A stretch of DNA of 64,000 nt from Armatimonadota bacterium (lineage in GTDB: Bacteria > Armatimonadota > Fimbriimonadia > Fimbriimonadales > Fimbriimonadaceae), in NCBI GenBank assembly GCA_017303935.1, contig JAFLBD010000001.1, positions 899,113 to 963,112 of the forward strand, written 5' to 3'. This document shows, piece by piece, positions 9,036 to 17,460 of the stretch. A program made the position numbers and the translations under genes. Under the pieces are notes generated by a model, which ran no database searches, was not told where the DNA came from, and saw nothing but the letters and a program-made list of their open reading frames with translations. Positions within the stretch are counted from its first letter, which is position 1. Each line of letters opens with the position of its first letter.

Positions 9036-9047
9036 AGTCCTAGGACT
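9036..9047. promoter_or_regulatory. Perfect 12-bp palindrome upstream of the ECF sigma gene
   Basis: AGTCCTAGGACT is a perfect palindrome 24 bases before the sigma-factor ATG, just upstream of a possible -10 hexamer TAGAAT at 9053-9058. It sits where a repressor would block the promoter. No matching -35 was found, so the promoter assignment is weak, but the palindrome itself is certain. Confidence 0.4.
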
Positions 9048-9071
9048 TGTCGTAGAATGTGAGGCATACAG

Positions 9072-9635
9072 ATGTTTAACGCTGGGTTTGCACAATCGTT
9101 ATCTATTAGAGCTCTAGAAGACGCAAGATTCTTGGAGCGGTGCCGTCGTGGCGATGAAGTCGCTCTCGCGGCGCTTGTAGATCGACACCGAAATCGGTTG
9201 ATTCGAGTGGCATCCAACATCTTGCGCGATGTCAATGAAGCAGAGGACGTCGCACAAGAAGCATTCCTCAAAGCGTTTCGGGAGCTAGGCAATCTTCGGG
9301 ATGACCGCGCCTTTGCTGGATACATCTATCGAATCTGCGTGCGGCTGTGCATGGACAAACTCCGACAGCGACGCGCAGAGCCTGCCGAGTTTGATTTCGT
9401 CGACAATGCCAATGGGTCTTTAGTCGAAAATAAGATCGTTGTCGAAAAGCTTCTGAACCAACTCACTGAGGACTTACGTACTACTCTTGTCCTTCGCGAG
9501 ATGGAGCAGTTGAGCTACGAAGAAATTGCCGAATATATGGGTGTGCCTGTTGGAACAGTTCGAAGTCGACTTCACGTCGCTCGCGAGAGGTTCCGCAAGC
9601 TGTGGCTGATTGCAAATAAGGAAACACCGCTATGA
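9072..9635 (+). CDS. ECF-type RNA polymerase sigma factor
   Basis: A 187-residue sigma-70 family member of the extracytoplasmic-function class. Region 2 spans about residues 20-95 and contains LVDRHRNRLIRVASNILRD and the core-binding EAEDVAQEAFLKAF. Region 4 spans about 125-180 with LVLREMEQLSYEEIAEYMGV and the recognition helix GTVRSRLHVARERFRK. There is no region 1 or 3, as expected. It is the first gene of a packed plus-strand run; its stop overlaps the next start (ATGA). It probably controls its own operon with the following single-span protein as anti-sigma factor, an inference from gene order. Confidence 0.93.
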   Translation: MFNAGFAQSLSIRALEDARFLERCRRGDEVALAALVDRHRNRLIRVASNILRDVNEAEDVAQEAFLKAFRELGNLRDDRAFAGYIYRICVRLCMDKLRQRRAEPAEFDFVDNANGSLVENKIVVEKLLNQLTEDLRTTLVLREMEQLSYEEIAEYMGVPVGTVRSRLHVARERFRKLWLIANKETPL

Positions 9636-9994
9636 ATTGGTTGAGATTGAACTGGAAGAGTAAGAAATGCAAAGACTCAGGCGAAAGTTTTGAGTTCTCG
9701 CAAGTCTTGCTTGAATCTGCAATCCAGCCGGAAGTCGATGCGGAGCGATTTGATCGCAAACTGTTTCGCTTGCACCACGTTTCATCGGTGAAGCGAACGG
9801 CAACCTACTGGTCTCCAGCAATTTTCGGAGCTGGCGTCGCTGCTGTGGCGCTGCTTGCCGTGCTTCAGTTGATTTCTCAGTCCAGTACGATCAAGCCGAT
9901 CAAGACTTTCTCGAGCGAATCTGCTATGTCACGGTCTGGCGGACCAATCGTCTTGCCAATCTCGGAGAATCCTAACAGTTCTTATATCCGATGA
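9632..9994 (+). CDS. Single-span membrane protein, putative anti-sigma factor
   Basis: A 120-residue protein overlapping the sigma factor stop by ATGA. The N-terminal 60 residues are soluble and charged, followed by one membrane span (about residues 63-83, PAIFGAGVAAVALLAVLQLI) and a short Ser/Pro-rich outside tail. Position directly after an ECF sigma gene and this topology are typical of anti-sigma factors. I see no zinc-binding HxxxCxxC motif, so it is not a classical ZAS-type anti-sigma. The role is inferred from context only. Its stop overlaps the next start by ATGA. Confidence 0.6.
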   Translation: MNWLRLNWKSKKCKDSGESFEFSQVLLESAIQPEVDAERFDRKLFRLHHVSSVKRTATYWSPAIFGAGVAAVALLAVLQLISQSSTIKPIKTFSSESAMSRSGGPIVLPISENPNSSYIR

Positions 9995-11532
9995 GTACGC
10001 CGTCTAGGCTGTTTCTGGGGCTCCTTTTGGGGGCCCTTTTTGTGTTATTGGTGCACCCAATGACGCGGCCTTTGTACGCGATCGGATTCTGGATGCAAGG
10101 CGAATCGCCTGTCGCCACCACGTCACCTTACTTTCTAAACAATGTTAGCCAGGCGCCAACAACTTCGAGGCCAGAAGAGCTCGCGTACTTGCTTCTCATC
10201 GCGTCGAGCCAAAGACCAAAAGTTTCGAATTCGCTGGAAAAGTCTTACCGCTATCTAGCAAATTGCGCGGTCGGCTTTGGTGAAGCTGAATACGGCAACG
10301 CCTACTGGTTCCAGATCGCTGCGCTGATGTACGACCGCGCTGGGGACACAAGTTCTGCACGATCGAGTTGGCTGAAGGCGTCTACCTTGGATCGTTGGGA
10401 CGATTTACAAACGCTCCGCCTTCAAACGCTCGCGCAACAATTCCAAATTGAGAATGGACGCACGATGGCATGGCCCGACCCGCTACTCATTCTGGAACGA
10501 AACACGGCGCAGGTCCTGGAATTGCGCAGGTATGCCACCAAGATCGTGAATCAATACCCAAGCGACTATCAGCTTCGGTTTGCGACGCATCGAAATGGAG
10601 TTTTGATTCGTGAAGGCGCCCGCTCCATTCGGACAGGGATTTATGGTGTCCAAGTGATGCAGGCCGCGACGAGCCCAACAGAATTCAATATGGCGACAAC
10701 CTACGGCACTAGGCTCAAAGCCCGGCAGAAGTTTGTCGATGAACTGCGCGGCGCCGGATTCCAATCCGAAGCAACACTTGTTGAGCGAGATTCGAGAGTT
10801 GCGGACGCATGGCAAAACGTGGTGGAGTCGGACGAAAACGCTGAAAGACGAACTTTGCTAACTTGGGCCTCCCTCATGAGTAGCGCACTGCCGGGAGGGT
10901 TCCTCATCATGTCCATTTGGGGTGTGGTCGTTTGGTTCGTTGGGATTCTAATGTTCCGGTTTGGGCCGCTTAAGCCTAGTCCAGACTATGTCCGCGCGCC
11001 ACTATTGGGGATGGTTTTCGGATACCTGGTCTACTCGGCGACCGGGCTGGTTTGGCCTTCGATGTGGGCGGTTCTCTCTATCGCGTTCTTTGTTTTTCGT
11101 GCAGAGAACTTGAAGTCATCTTTGCCAGATTCCCTTCCCTCGCCCCAGAGGGTTACATTGAACCTAGTAACCCTATTCGTTGCGCTTCCGATGCTGGCAT
11201 TTTTGCTAGGGGTAAATCGCGCTGGTCGTGAGCTCCTACCGATCTTAGAAATCCCAGCAGAATATCGAGCGGGATCGACTGTGCTGATCGGGCTTTCCAT
11301 CATCTTCTTCAGCATTGCAATGTTTAGCTCTGCGATTTGGGCGATCTTAGAAAAGCGAGCACATGTTCCCTACTTGGGGCTCGTCTTCCAGAAGATCGGC
11401 AGGAACTTTGCCGTGTTGTTTTCTTTGGCAAGCGTGGTCTTTGCTCCAATCTGCCTCATTGCGGATCACCAGATTCACTCACATTTGGAAAAGATCATGA
11501 TCAACGAGCCAAACTACACGATGAGCCGATGA
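9991..11532 (+). CDS. Polytopic membrane protein of unknown function
   Basis: 513 residues, not recognised. An N-terminal membrane span (about residues 7-24, LFLGLLLGALFVLLVHP) is followed by a soluble helical region of some 260 residues with TPR-like helices (AAALMYDRAGDTSSARSSW-type alternation). The last 220 residues hold about six further membrane spans. It starts in an ATGA overlap with the anti-sigma-like gene and its TGA overlaps the glnD start, so it is translated as part of the sigma-factor operon. The topology, one soluble extracytoplasmic helical domain and a membrane bundle, would suit an envelope sensor or regulator of the sigma system, but nothing in the sequence proves this. 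Confidence 0.75.
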   Translation: MSTPSRLFLGLLLGALFVLLVHPMTRPLYAIGFWMQGESPVATTSPYFLNNVSQAPTTSRPEELAYLLLIASSQRPKVSNSLEKSYRYLANCAVGFGEAEYGNAYWFQIAALMYDRAGDTSSARSSWLKASTLDRWDDLQTLRLQTLAQQFQIENGRTMAWPDPLLILERNTAQVLELRRYATKIVNQYPSDYQLRFATHRNGVLIREGARSIRTGIYGVQVMQAATSPTEFNMATTYGTRLKARQKFVDELRGAGFQSEATLVERDSRVADAWQNVVESDENAERRTLLTWASLMSSALPGGFLIMSIWGVVVWFVGILMFRFGPLKPSPDYVRAPLLGMVFGYLVYSATGLVWPSMWAVLSIAFFVFRAENLKSSLPDSLPSPQRVTLNLVTLFVALPMLAFLLGVNRAGRELLPILEIPAEYRAGSTVLIGLSIIFFSIAMFSSAIWAILEKRAHVPYLGLVFQKIGRNFAVLFSLASVVFAPICLIADHQIHSHLEKIMINEPNYTMSR

Positions 11533-13895
11533 TGGACAGTTTCGAATCCCTCTTTGAATCCAAAAACAAGTTGATTGCCGATTTGGAAGCGAGTCCATCG
11601 GGTGCGGAGTGGTGTCAGCGATACACCGAACTTGTCGACCGAGCAATCAAGGTTGTCTTCGATAGTTCAGTTCAAAAAGTCGGGAATGTGCCGGTGGCTG
11701 TTGTCGCTTGTGGTGGTTATGGCCGCAGCGAGATGGCCCCAAATTCTGACGCAGATATCTGCCTGATTCCGCTCAATGAGACCGACCCAAACCTCGATGA
11801 CTTCATCAAGTCCTTGGCGTCTGGTTTTCGCCAACTCACTTCATCTAGCTTGAATCTCGAAATCGATCGGGGCTACAAGCTGATTTCCGATGCCCCGACT
11901 CTCGATCCGGTATCTCGATCAAGCTTGCTCGATGCTCGGCTTGTTGCCGGTTCAAAAGCAGCGTTTGATCAGTTCTTTGATTCCTATTGGGAGTCGTTTG
12001 GGGTAGGCGAATTCATCCACCAAAAGCTAAAAGAGCGGCAGGCGGTTTATGCCAAATCGAACGCTTCACATCTTGTTGTCTGCCCAGATTTGCGCGATGG
12101 GGCTGGTGGACTACGCGATCTCCACACGGCAAATGCAATCCGAATGGCAATCGGAATGCGGTCACTTCCGCAATCGTCTGCATCGAACACAGTTCTTATG
12201 GCGAGGAACCTACTTCATCTTGTCAAGGGTGAAAAGCGTGATGTACTAACGCACTCTGCCCAGCCTGAACTTGCCAAGATGCTCGGTTTGACGCCGCCCG
12301 AACTCATGAACTCGCTGATGCGTGCATTGCTAGCGATCCACGAAGAATTTGAGGCTGCCAGAGACCTCATTCACACCGCGAAGTTTAAATTAAGTGAAGG
12401 CGTGGTTGCCATCAGCGGCGAGGCTCGAGTTTTGCCAACGGCGAGCCAGAGTGACGCGGCGGTCGGATTGATGCTCGCGCACAAACTCGGACTGAAGATT
12501 TCTAGGATTGAGGTCAAAACAACGCCAGAAATCAACGGCAATCAAGCGATGAACGCAGTCCTAGAAGGTGAAGTCGTTCTACGCCGCTTGGACCAATGTG
12601 GCCTTCTTGGTCAGATGTTTCCAGAGCTTGAAGCATGCCGCACCTTAGTTCCCGACGACATCAGCCATCGGTTTTCGGTGTTTGAGCACTCGATGCAAAC
12701 GGTCGCTCAACTGGACCAGCTTCGAAATAATCCGGACTTCGCTTTTGTGTGGCATGAACTAGACGACGTCGGAATCTTGTTCCTCGCGGCGTTGCTCCAT
12801 GACATCGGCAAGGCGGATAAATCGGGGCCGCACAGTGACACTGGAGCGAAGCAAGTCGCCTTGATCGCCAACAGATGGGGACTAGACGAAAACCGGGCGG
12901 CACTTTTGAGATGGCTGGTGCAAAACCATCTTTTGATGTCCCACACAATCCGCGTCAAGGACGTTCTTCATCCGACTACTGCAACTGAATTTGCACAGCA
13001 AGTCGGGTCCAGAGAGCAACTCGCCGCCCTGACTTTGCTCACTCAGGCAGACGCTTCTGCGGTCGGGCCGGACGTCTGGACACCAGCGCAGCAGACCTTT
13101 TTGTTAGAACTGTTTCGCAGGTCGCTCAACCACTTCCGAGAAGAAGGCGCGGCTAGATTTGATGCGGAGGAATATCGCCGCCAAGCCAAAGCCAGTCTCA
13201 AGCGAGCCCAATATTCTGAGGAAGAGATCACCGCCTTCACCGATCTACTGCCGGCGCATTATCTCGTATCTACGCCACCGGATCTTCTGGCACTACACCG
13301 GGAGTTTGTGCACCGAGCATCCCAAGGCGAGCTTGTCATTTCCTTTGAGCACAAGGTCGAACACGGATTCACGGAGCTCACCGTCGCGAGAAGTGACTCT
13401 CAGGGCTTGCTCAGCCTCATATTGGGGGTTCTATATGCGTTCGACGTAAATCTAATCAGCGTCAGGGCGATGACCACTCAGGGCGACTCTCCGATTGCAC
13501 TGGACACCTTCGTGATCTCGTATCTCAACAAGCCTGTTCCGAACAATACGGCAGATACGATTCAAAAGAGTCTTCGAAGCGTGTTGAACAATCCCGCCGA
13601 GCTTCAGACGCTGCTGGCCTCGAAAGAAAAGACATCTGACCTCAGCGCGGGGAGTCCCGAAATCCACTGGCACCCGGGCGATCCTGGGATTCTGGAGGTG
13701 CGAGCCAAACGCGGGCAAGGGCTGGCGTACCGCATCAGCCGCCGAATATCGGAATGCCAATGGAACATACAAAGTGCTCGCGTCGGTCAGTGGGCCGGCA
13801 AATCCACGGCGTCGTTTAGCCTCACTCAACCTTCTGGCAAGCCGATATCTGAGGCCGATTTGCAGGAACGCTTTTGGCCAAAGGTATCATCTTAG
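11529..13895 (+). CDS. glnD: PII uridylyltransferase / uridylyl-removing enzyme GlnD
   Basis: The bifunctional nitrogen sensor that uridylylates PII when glutamine is low and removes UMP when it is high. About 788 residues from the ATG at 11529, which overlaps the previous stop; further upstream in-frame codons belong to the preceding gene and were excluded. The nucleotidyltransferase domain shows GGYGRSEMAPNSDADICLI near residues 60-78 with the catalytic G-S/D-x-D. The HD domain shows LLHDIGKADKSGPHSDTG near 420. Two C-terminal ACT domains follow (TELTVARSDSQGLLSLI and ILEVRAKRGQGLAYRISRRI). Domain order is complete; the protein is about 100 residues shorter than E. coli GlnD. No PII gene (glnB) is in the window. 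Cotranscription with an ECF sigma factor is unusual. Confidence 0.95.
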   Translation: MMDSFESLFESKNKLIADLEASPSGAEWCQRYTELVDRAIKVVFDSSVQKVGNVPVAVVACGGYGRSEMAPNSDADICLIPLNETDPNLDDFIKSLASGFRQLTSSSLNLEIDRGYKLISDAPTLDPVSRSSLLDARLVAGSKAAFDQFFDSYWESFGVGEFIHQKLKERQAVYAKSNASHLVVCPDLRDGAGGLRDLHTANAIRMAIGMRSLPQSSASNTVLMARNLLHLVKGEKRDVLTHSAQPELAKMLGLTPPELMNSLMRALLAIHEEFEAARDLIHTAKFKLSEGVVAISGEARVLPTASQSDAAVGLMLAHKLGLKISRIEVKTTPEINGNQAMNAVLEGEVVLRRLDQCGLLGQMFPELEACRTLVPDDISHRFSVFEHSMQTVAQLDQLRNNPDFAFVWHELDDVGILFLAALLHDIGKADKSGPHSDTGAKQVALIANRWGLDENRAALLRWLVQNHLLMSHTIRVKDVLHPTTATEFAQQVGSREQLAALTLLTQADASAVGPDVWTPAQQTFLLELFRRSLNHFREEGAARFDAEEYRRQAKASLKRAQYSEEEITAFTDLLPAHYLVSTPPDLLALHREFVHRASQGELVISFEHKVEHGFTELTVARSDSQGLLSLILGVLYAFDVNLISVRAMTTQGDSPIALDTFVISYLNKPVPNNTADTIQKSLRSVLNNPAELQTLLASKEKTSDLSAGSPEIHWHPGDPGILEVRAKRGQGLAYRISRRISECQWNIQSARVGQWAGKSTASFSLTQPSGKPISEADLQERFWPKVSS

Positions 13896-13903
13896 GTCAA
13901 CCT

Positions 13904-14356
13904 ATGAATGTTATCGTCTTCGGATGCGGTCGGACGGGTGCAGCGCTTGCGTTGCAACTGGCACACCAACACCAAGTCACCATTATCGAACAAAATCCGG
14001 ACGCCCTTCGGCGGCTCGGGCAACGACACAATTGCAAGATTGTGATTGGGAGTGGCATCGACGAAGATGTACTCGTTCGCGCGGGAGTCGAGAATTGCGA
14101 TGCATTTTTTGCGGTCACGCGGGGCGACAATACCAATTTGATGGCCGCGCAGGTCGCCAACATCAACTACAAAGTTGAAAAGATCTGCATCCGTGTAGCC
14201 GATCCTAACCGGGCAGAGGCTTATCGAAGGCTCGGGTTCTACTGCCTTACACCGAGCTTGATCATGGCTGGAATGATGCGCGACTGGATTCTGGGTGAGC
14301 CGATCCAAGTTGCTGACACCTACAACACCCTGATCAAAGAACTGGAGGTGATGTAA
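13904..14356 (+). CDS. TrkA-N (RCK) domain potassium-uptake regulator, short form
   Basis: 150 residues from the ATG at 13904, chosen because AGGT lies six bases upstream and the Rossmann strand MNVIVFGCGRTGAALA begins there; an upstream in-frame start would overlap glnD. It carries one NAD-binding RCK/TrkA-N domain: the glycine motif GCGRTG, then TIIEQNPDALRR with the ribose-binding acidic residue, and GIDEDVLVRAGVENCDAF. There is no TrkA-C domain. It precedes a full TrkA-type protein by three bases, so the pair probably acts together as the cytoplasmic gating ring of a Trk/Ktr potassium transporter. No TrkH/KtrB membrane subunit is present in the window. Confidence 0.88.
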   Translation: MNVIVFGCGRTGAALALQLAHQHQVTIIEQNPDALRRLGQRHNCKIVIGSGIDEDVLVRAGVENCDAFFAVTRGDNTNLMAAQVANINYKVEKICIRVADPNRAEAYRRLGFYCLTPSLIMAGMMRDWILGEPIQVADTYNTLIKELEVM

Positions 14357-14359
14357 CAG

Positions 14360-15025
14360 ATGTACATGATTCTAGTCGGCGGCGGTAACGTCGGACTCCA
14401 ACTCGCCAAACGACTTCAAAACCAGGAGCACGAAGTGCTCTTGATGGAAAAGGATTCGCGGCAAGCCCAGCGGCTCGCATCGGTCATTGGCGAAGATTCA
14501 GTTTTCCTGGGCGATGGCTGTGAAGTTGCCACACAGAAAGCAGCGGGGTTCAACCGTGCAGACGTCGTTGTTGCGGTCACCGGTGAAGATGAAGACAACT
14601 TGGTCATTTGTCAGATGGCGAAAGCGGTTTGGAAAGTGGACCGAGTTTTGGCCCGCGTCAACGACCCATCACACGAAGAGATTTTCCGTAAAATCGGCGT
14701 GAACGATACGGTCAGCGCGACTGCGATTATCTTCTCGCTCTTGGATCAGCAAATCTCGATGGATGACCTGATTCCGGTTGGCGCCTTGGCTAAAGGCAAC
14801 ATTGAGGTTGTGGAAGCCGTTCTTTCGTTGCGAAGTCCGCTTCTTGGCAAAAGTGTTCGATCAGTTCAGCTGCCGCCTCAAACAAATATCGTGGCAATGC
14901 TCCGCAACGACCAAGCGATTCTGGTTTCTGGCGATACGATCTTCGAGACCGGCGATACGCTGGTGGCAGTTTTGCCACGCGAACGAGCTTCAGAACTTCG
15001 CGAATTGCTCTCGCCAGTCCACTAA
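14360..15025 (+). CDS. TrkA family potassium uptake protein (RCK-N plus RCK-C)
   Basis: 221 residues. The N-terminal Rossmann domain has MILVGGGNVGLQLAKRL and LLMEKDSRQAQRLAS; the acidic residue after the second strand suits NAD(H). A TrkA-C domain fills the last 80 residues (EAVLSLRSPLLGKSV to GDTLVAVLPRERASELRELL). It follows the short TrkA-N protein by three bases and closes the sigma-glnD-trkA operon before a strong hairpin terminator. Known family members regulate Trk/Ktr potassium channels in response to nucleotides and cyclic di-AMP; which ligand acts here is not visible. Confidence 0.92.
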   Translation: MYMILVGGGNVGLQLAKRLQNQEHEVLLMEKDSRQAQRLASVIGEDSVFLGDGCEVATQKAAGFNRADVVVAVTGEDEDNLVICQMAKAVWKVDRVLARVNDPSHEEIFRKIGVNDTVSATAIIFSLLDQQISMDDLIPVGALAKGNIEVVEAVLSLRSPLLGKSVRSVQLPPQTNIVAMLRNDQAILVSGDTIFETGDTLVAVLPRERASELRELLSPVH

Positions 15026-15042
15026 AAATAATGAGACAACAA

Positions 15043-15075
15043 AAAAGCTCCCCACTGATTCGGTGGAGAGCTTTT
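15043..15075. terminator. Bidirectional intrinsic terminator between trkA and the E2 gene
   Basis: Arms AAAAGCTCCCCAC (15043-15055) and GTGGAGAGCTTTT (15063-15075) pair over 13 positions with one mismatch around a seven-base loop. The A-run and T-run flanking the stem make it a terminator on both strands, fitting the convergent trkA and acyltransferase genes. Confidence 0.85.
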
Positions 15076-15092
15076 CTAATATCAAGAGCAAT

Positions 15093-16298
15093 TTACGAAA
15101 GCAATCGGCTCGGATTTTCGAGGTAATCGCGTACGACGTTCATGAACTTCGCACCGATCGCGCCATCAATCACTCGGTGATCAAACGACCCGGTGATGTT
15201 CATGCGCATGCGGACTTCGATCTCGTCATCTGCGTTAACCACAGCAACCTTCTTCGCCGTGCCGATAGCCACGATCGCCGCGTTCGGTTCATTGATAATC
15301 GCAGTGAAGCTATCGACGTTCAGCATTCCCATGTTGCTGATGCTGAAGGTGCTGCCAGACATCTCGTCAGGATGGAGCTTGCCATCGCGGGCTTTCTTGA
15401 CGAGTGACTTTGCCGCTTCGCTAATCTGGCGAAGACTCAGGCTTTCGGTGTTCTTGATCACAGGAACCAGAAGGCCGTCGTCCACCGCCGCAGCGACGCC
15501 AACATGAACGCTGCCGTAGCGCAGGATATGGTCGCCCTGATAGGTAGCGTTGACTTCTGGCATGTCTTGCAAAGCCAGAGCGCAAGCCTTTACCACGAAA
15601 TCGTTGACGCTAACCTTGCCACTTTCTTCCTCTTCAAAGATCTCGCGGAACGCCATGATCCGCTCCAGATCGACTTCGAGCGTCACATAGAAGTGAGGCA
15701 CGGTAGATTTGGAATGCCCTGTTCTTTCAGCGATGATCTGTCGGAGCCGATTGAGCGGCACCTTGGTATCGGCAGCAGAACTCGCGACTGGGGCAACGCT
15801 TGGTGCCGACTTCGCGGCACTCGCTGGTTTGGCATCGCGCACGTCCTTTTCGACGATTCGCCCGCCGGGGCCCGATCCAGAAATAGTGCCCAGATCAACG
15901 CCGAGTTCCTCAGCAATCTTTTTTGCAAGCGGGCTGGCCTTGATTCGCTCGCCATTTGAAGCGGCCACTTTAGTTTCAGCAGCGATCGGCTTCGATTCAG
16001 CCGCGGGCTTTGCCGTTTCTTTGGCGGCTGGCTCTGCCGGAGCGTCGGCTGAGAAAGTTTCGCCGTCTTTCAGCAATACGGCGATGCGCTTGCCCACGGG
16101 CACGGTTTCACCTGGCTTGAGGGTTACAGCGGTGAGTGTTCCGCTTCCTGGGCTTTCAAGCTCCAAGGTGGCCTTATCGGTCTGAATGGTGCCGATAACT
16201 TCGCCCGTTCTGACTTTTTCGCCTTCCTTTTTCAGCCACTCAAGAAGGGTTCCTTCTTCCATTCCGTCGCCCATTTTGGGCATGATCACTTCGGTCAT
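15093..16298 (-). CDS. Dihydrolipoyl acyltransferase (E2) of a 2-oxoacid dehydrogenase complex
   Basis: 401 residues with the full E2 layout. A lipoyl domain (residues 1-77) shows the lipoylation site GTIQTDKATLELES. An Ala/Pro-rich linker follows, then a peripheral subunit-binding domain (about 135-170: KASPLAKKIAEELGVDLG, SGSGPGGRI), then a CoA acyltransferase catalytic domain ending with the active-site motif SFDHRVIDGAIGAKFM. It transfers the acyl group from E1 to CoA. The single lipoyl domain and close match to pyruvate dehydrogenase E2 favour PDH, but branched-chain or 2-oxoglutarate E2 cannot be excluded. No E1 or E3 gene is adjacent. It lies 78 bp downstream of the ROK kinase gene on the same strand. 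Confidence 0.92.
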   Translation of the reverse strand: MTEVIMPKMGDGMEEGTLLEWLKKEGEKVRTGEVIGTIQTDKATLELESPGSGTLTAVTLKPGETVPVGKRIAVLLKDGETFSADAPAEPAAKETAKPAAESKPIAAETKVAASNGERIKASPLAKKIAEELGVDLGTISGSGPGGRIVEKDVRDAKPASAAKSAPSVAPVASSAADTKVPLNRLRQIIAERTGHSKSTVPHFYVTLEVDLERIMAFREIFEEEESGKVSVNDFVVKACALALQDMPEVNATYQGDHILRYGSVHVGVAAAVDDGLLVPVIKNTESLSLRQISEAAKSLVKKARDGKLHPDEMSGSTFSISNMGMLNVDSFTAIINEPNAAIVAIGTAKKVAVVNADDEIEVRMRMNITGSFDHRVIDGAIGAKFMNVVRDYLENPSRLLS

Positions 16299-16376
16299 TT
16301 GGTCTAAATTTTCCTAGTTTTCAGTCCGGGCGCCCCGTTGCGCGCGCTGAATGCGTTCCCAAACAGGATACCAGCG

Positions 16377-17399
16377 TTATGCTCCAATGTTTTGAAAAGC
16401 GAGCGCTGCTGCTCCTTTGATTCCGGCATCGTCGAGCAACTCTGCAGTGACGATTTCGCAATCATGAAATAGGGACGGGATGGCAACGTTTCTCGCCGCA
16501 GATTTGATTGCATCCATGAAGGTGTCGCCTGCCTTGGCAATCTGCCCACCGATCGCGACGATATCTGGCGCAAAAATATTGATGAACGAACCGACCCCAA
16601 CCCCCATGTAGGTGCCAACCTCGGTGAACACCTCGACTCCAACTTCATCGTTTTGCCGTGCAGCTTCCGCGATGATTTGCGGTGTAATTCGGCCTAAGTT
16701 TCCTTCTACAAGGTCCCAAATCTTGCTACTTCTCCCACGCTGAAGGCGGTACTGAGCCCGCTTGACGATTGCGTCGCGCTGACAATACGCTTCCAGTGAG
16801 CCATATGAGCCAGCAGTTGCATCGAGTCCGCCGTGTTGGACGATCATATGCCCAAGTTCTGCGCCGCCAGCATTTCCGCCTATCAGGAGGAGCGGCCCAG
16901 CCGCTTGCCCCATCACAGACTTCGGTGCCATCACCACACCTCCGCCGATTCCCGTACCGACAGTGATCAAAACCAAGCAGGAAGCGCTATTGCGCCCAGT
17001 TCCATACCGATATTCACCGATGGCGGCCATGTTGGCGTCGTTGCCCATGTAAACCGGCAAGTCCAATTTGTCTTGCAGCATCTTCTTGAGCGGAACATCC
17101 CGCCAAGACAAGAAAACACCGTCGACTTCCCGCCCAAAGTTTGGTGCCCAGCGAACAAGTCCTTCCGCATCATCGATATGCCCAGGAACCGCCAATCCAA
17201 TCGCCTTAACTTCACCTTTGGCTTCCTGGATCGCCTCTCGAACCGTGTTCGTCACGGCATCGACGATGGCATCAGTCCCCTGTTGGGCAAGCGATGGGTT
17301 CTTTCGATAATCCCCTGCCACATCGCCATTGGCATAGATCGCTTGGGCGCGAACATTGGTTCCGCCGAGGTCAACTCCGATTACACACGCTTCAGACAC
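16377..17399 (-). CDS. ROK family sugar kinase (glucokinase-like)
   Basis: 340 residues from a GTG at 17399; longer in-frame reading only runs antisense into moxR and was rejected. The ATP-binding phosphate motif GVDLGGTNVRAQ is at the N-terminus, the adenosine/hinge motif is GTGIGGGVV, and the sugar-binding GNDANMAAIGEYRYG holds the catalytic Asp. Known relatives phosphorylate glucose or N-acetylmannosamine. The usual zinc-binding CxCGxxGCxE motif is replaced by DATAGSYGSLEAYC: the His of GAELGH remains but the three cysteine positions are lost. The GTG has no Shine-Dalgarno and sits six bases after CATAAT (17406-17411), so it may be leaderless. It is divergent from moxR. Confidence 0.88.
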   Translation of the reverse strand: MSEACVIGVDLGGTNVRAQAIYANGDVAGDYRKNPSLAQQGTDAIVDAVTNTVREAIQEAKGEVKAIGLAVPGHIDDAEGLVRWAPNFGREVDGVFLSWRDVPLKKMLQDKLDLPVYMGNDANMAAIGEYRYGTGRNSASCLVLITVGTGIGGGVVMAPKSVMGQAAGPLLLIGGNAGGAELGHMIVQHGGLDATAGSYGSLEAYCQRDAIVKRAQYRLQRGRSSKIWDLVEGNLGRITPQIIAEAARQNDEVGVEVFTEVGTYMGVGVGSFINIFAPDIVAIGGQIAKAGDTFMDAIKSAARNVAIPSLFHDCEIVTAELLDDAGIKGAAALAFQNIGA

Positions 17400-17405
17400 A
17401 AATTT

Positions 17406-17434
17406 ATTATGATGCGAACCAACTTTTGTTACCG
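17406..17434 (-). promoter_or_regulatory. Possible promoter of the ROK kinase gene (leaderless)
   Basis: On the minus strand GTAACA and CATAAT are separated by 17 bases. CATAAT matches five of six positions of TATAAT and lies six bases before the GTG start, so transcription would begin about at the start codon. The GTAACA element matches four of six positions of TTGACA. Confidence 0.35.
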
Positions 17435-17460
17435 TTCTCGTCGTATTCTCAGAGAGCACT

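Noticed and set aside
11337..11528. Upstream extension of glnD
   Set aside because: It lies inside the preceding membrane-protein gene in another frame; the ATGA overlap marks the real start.
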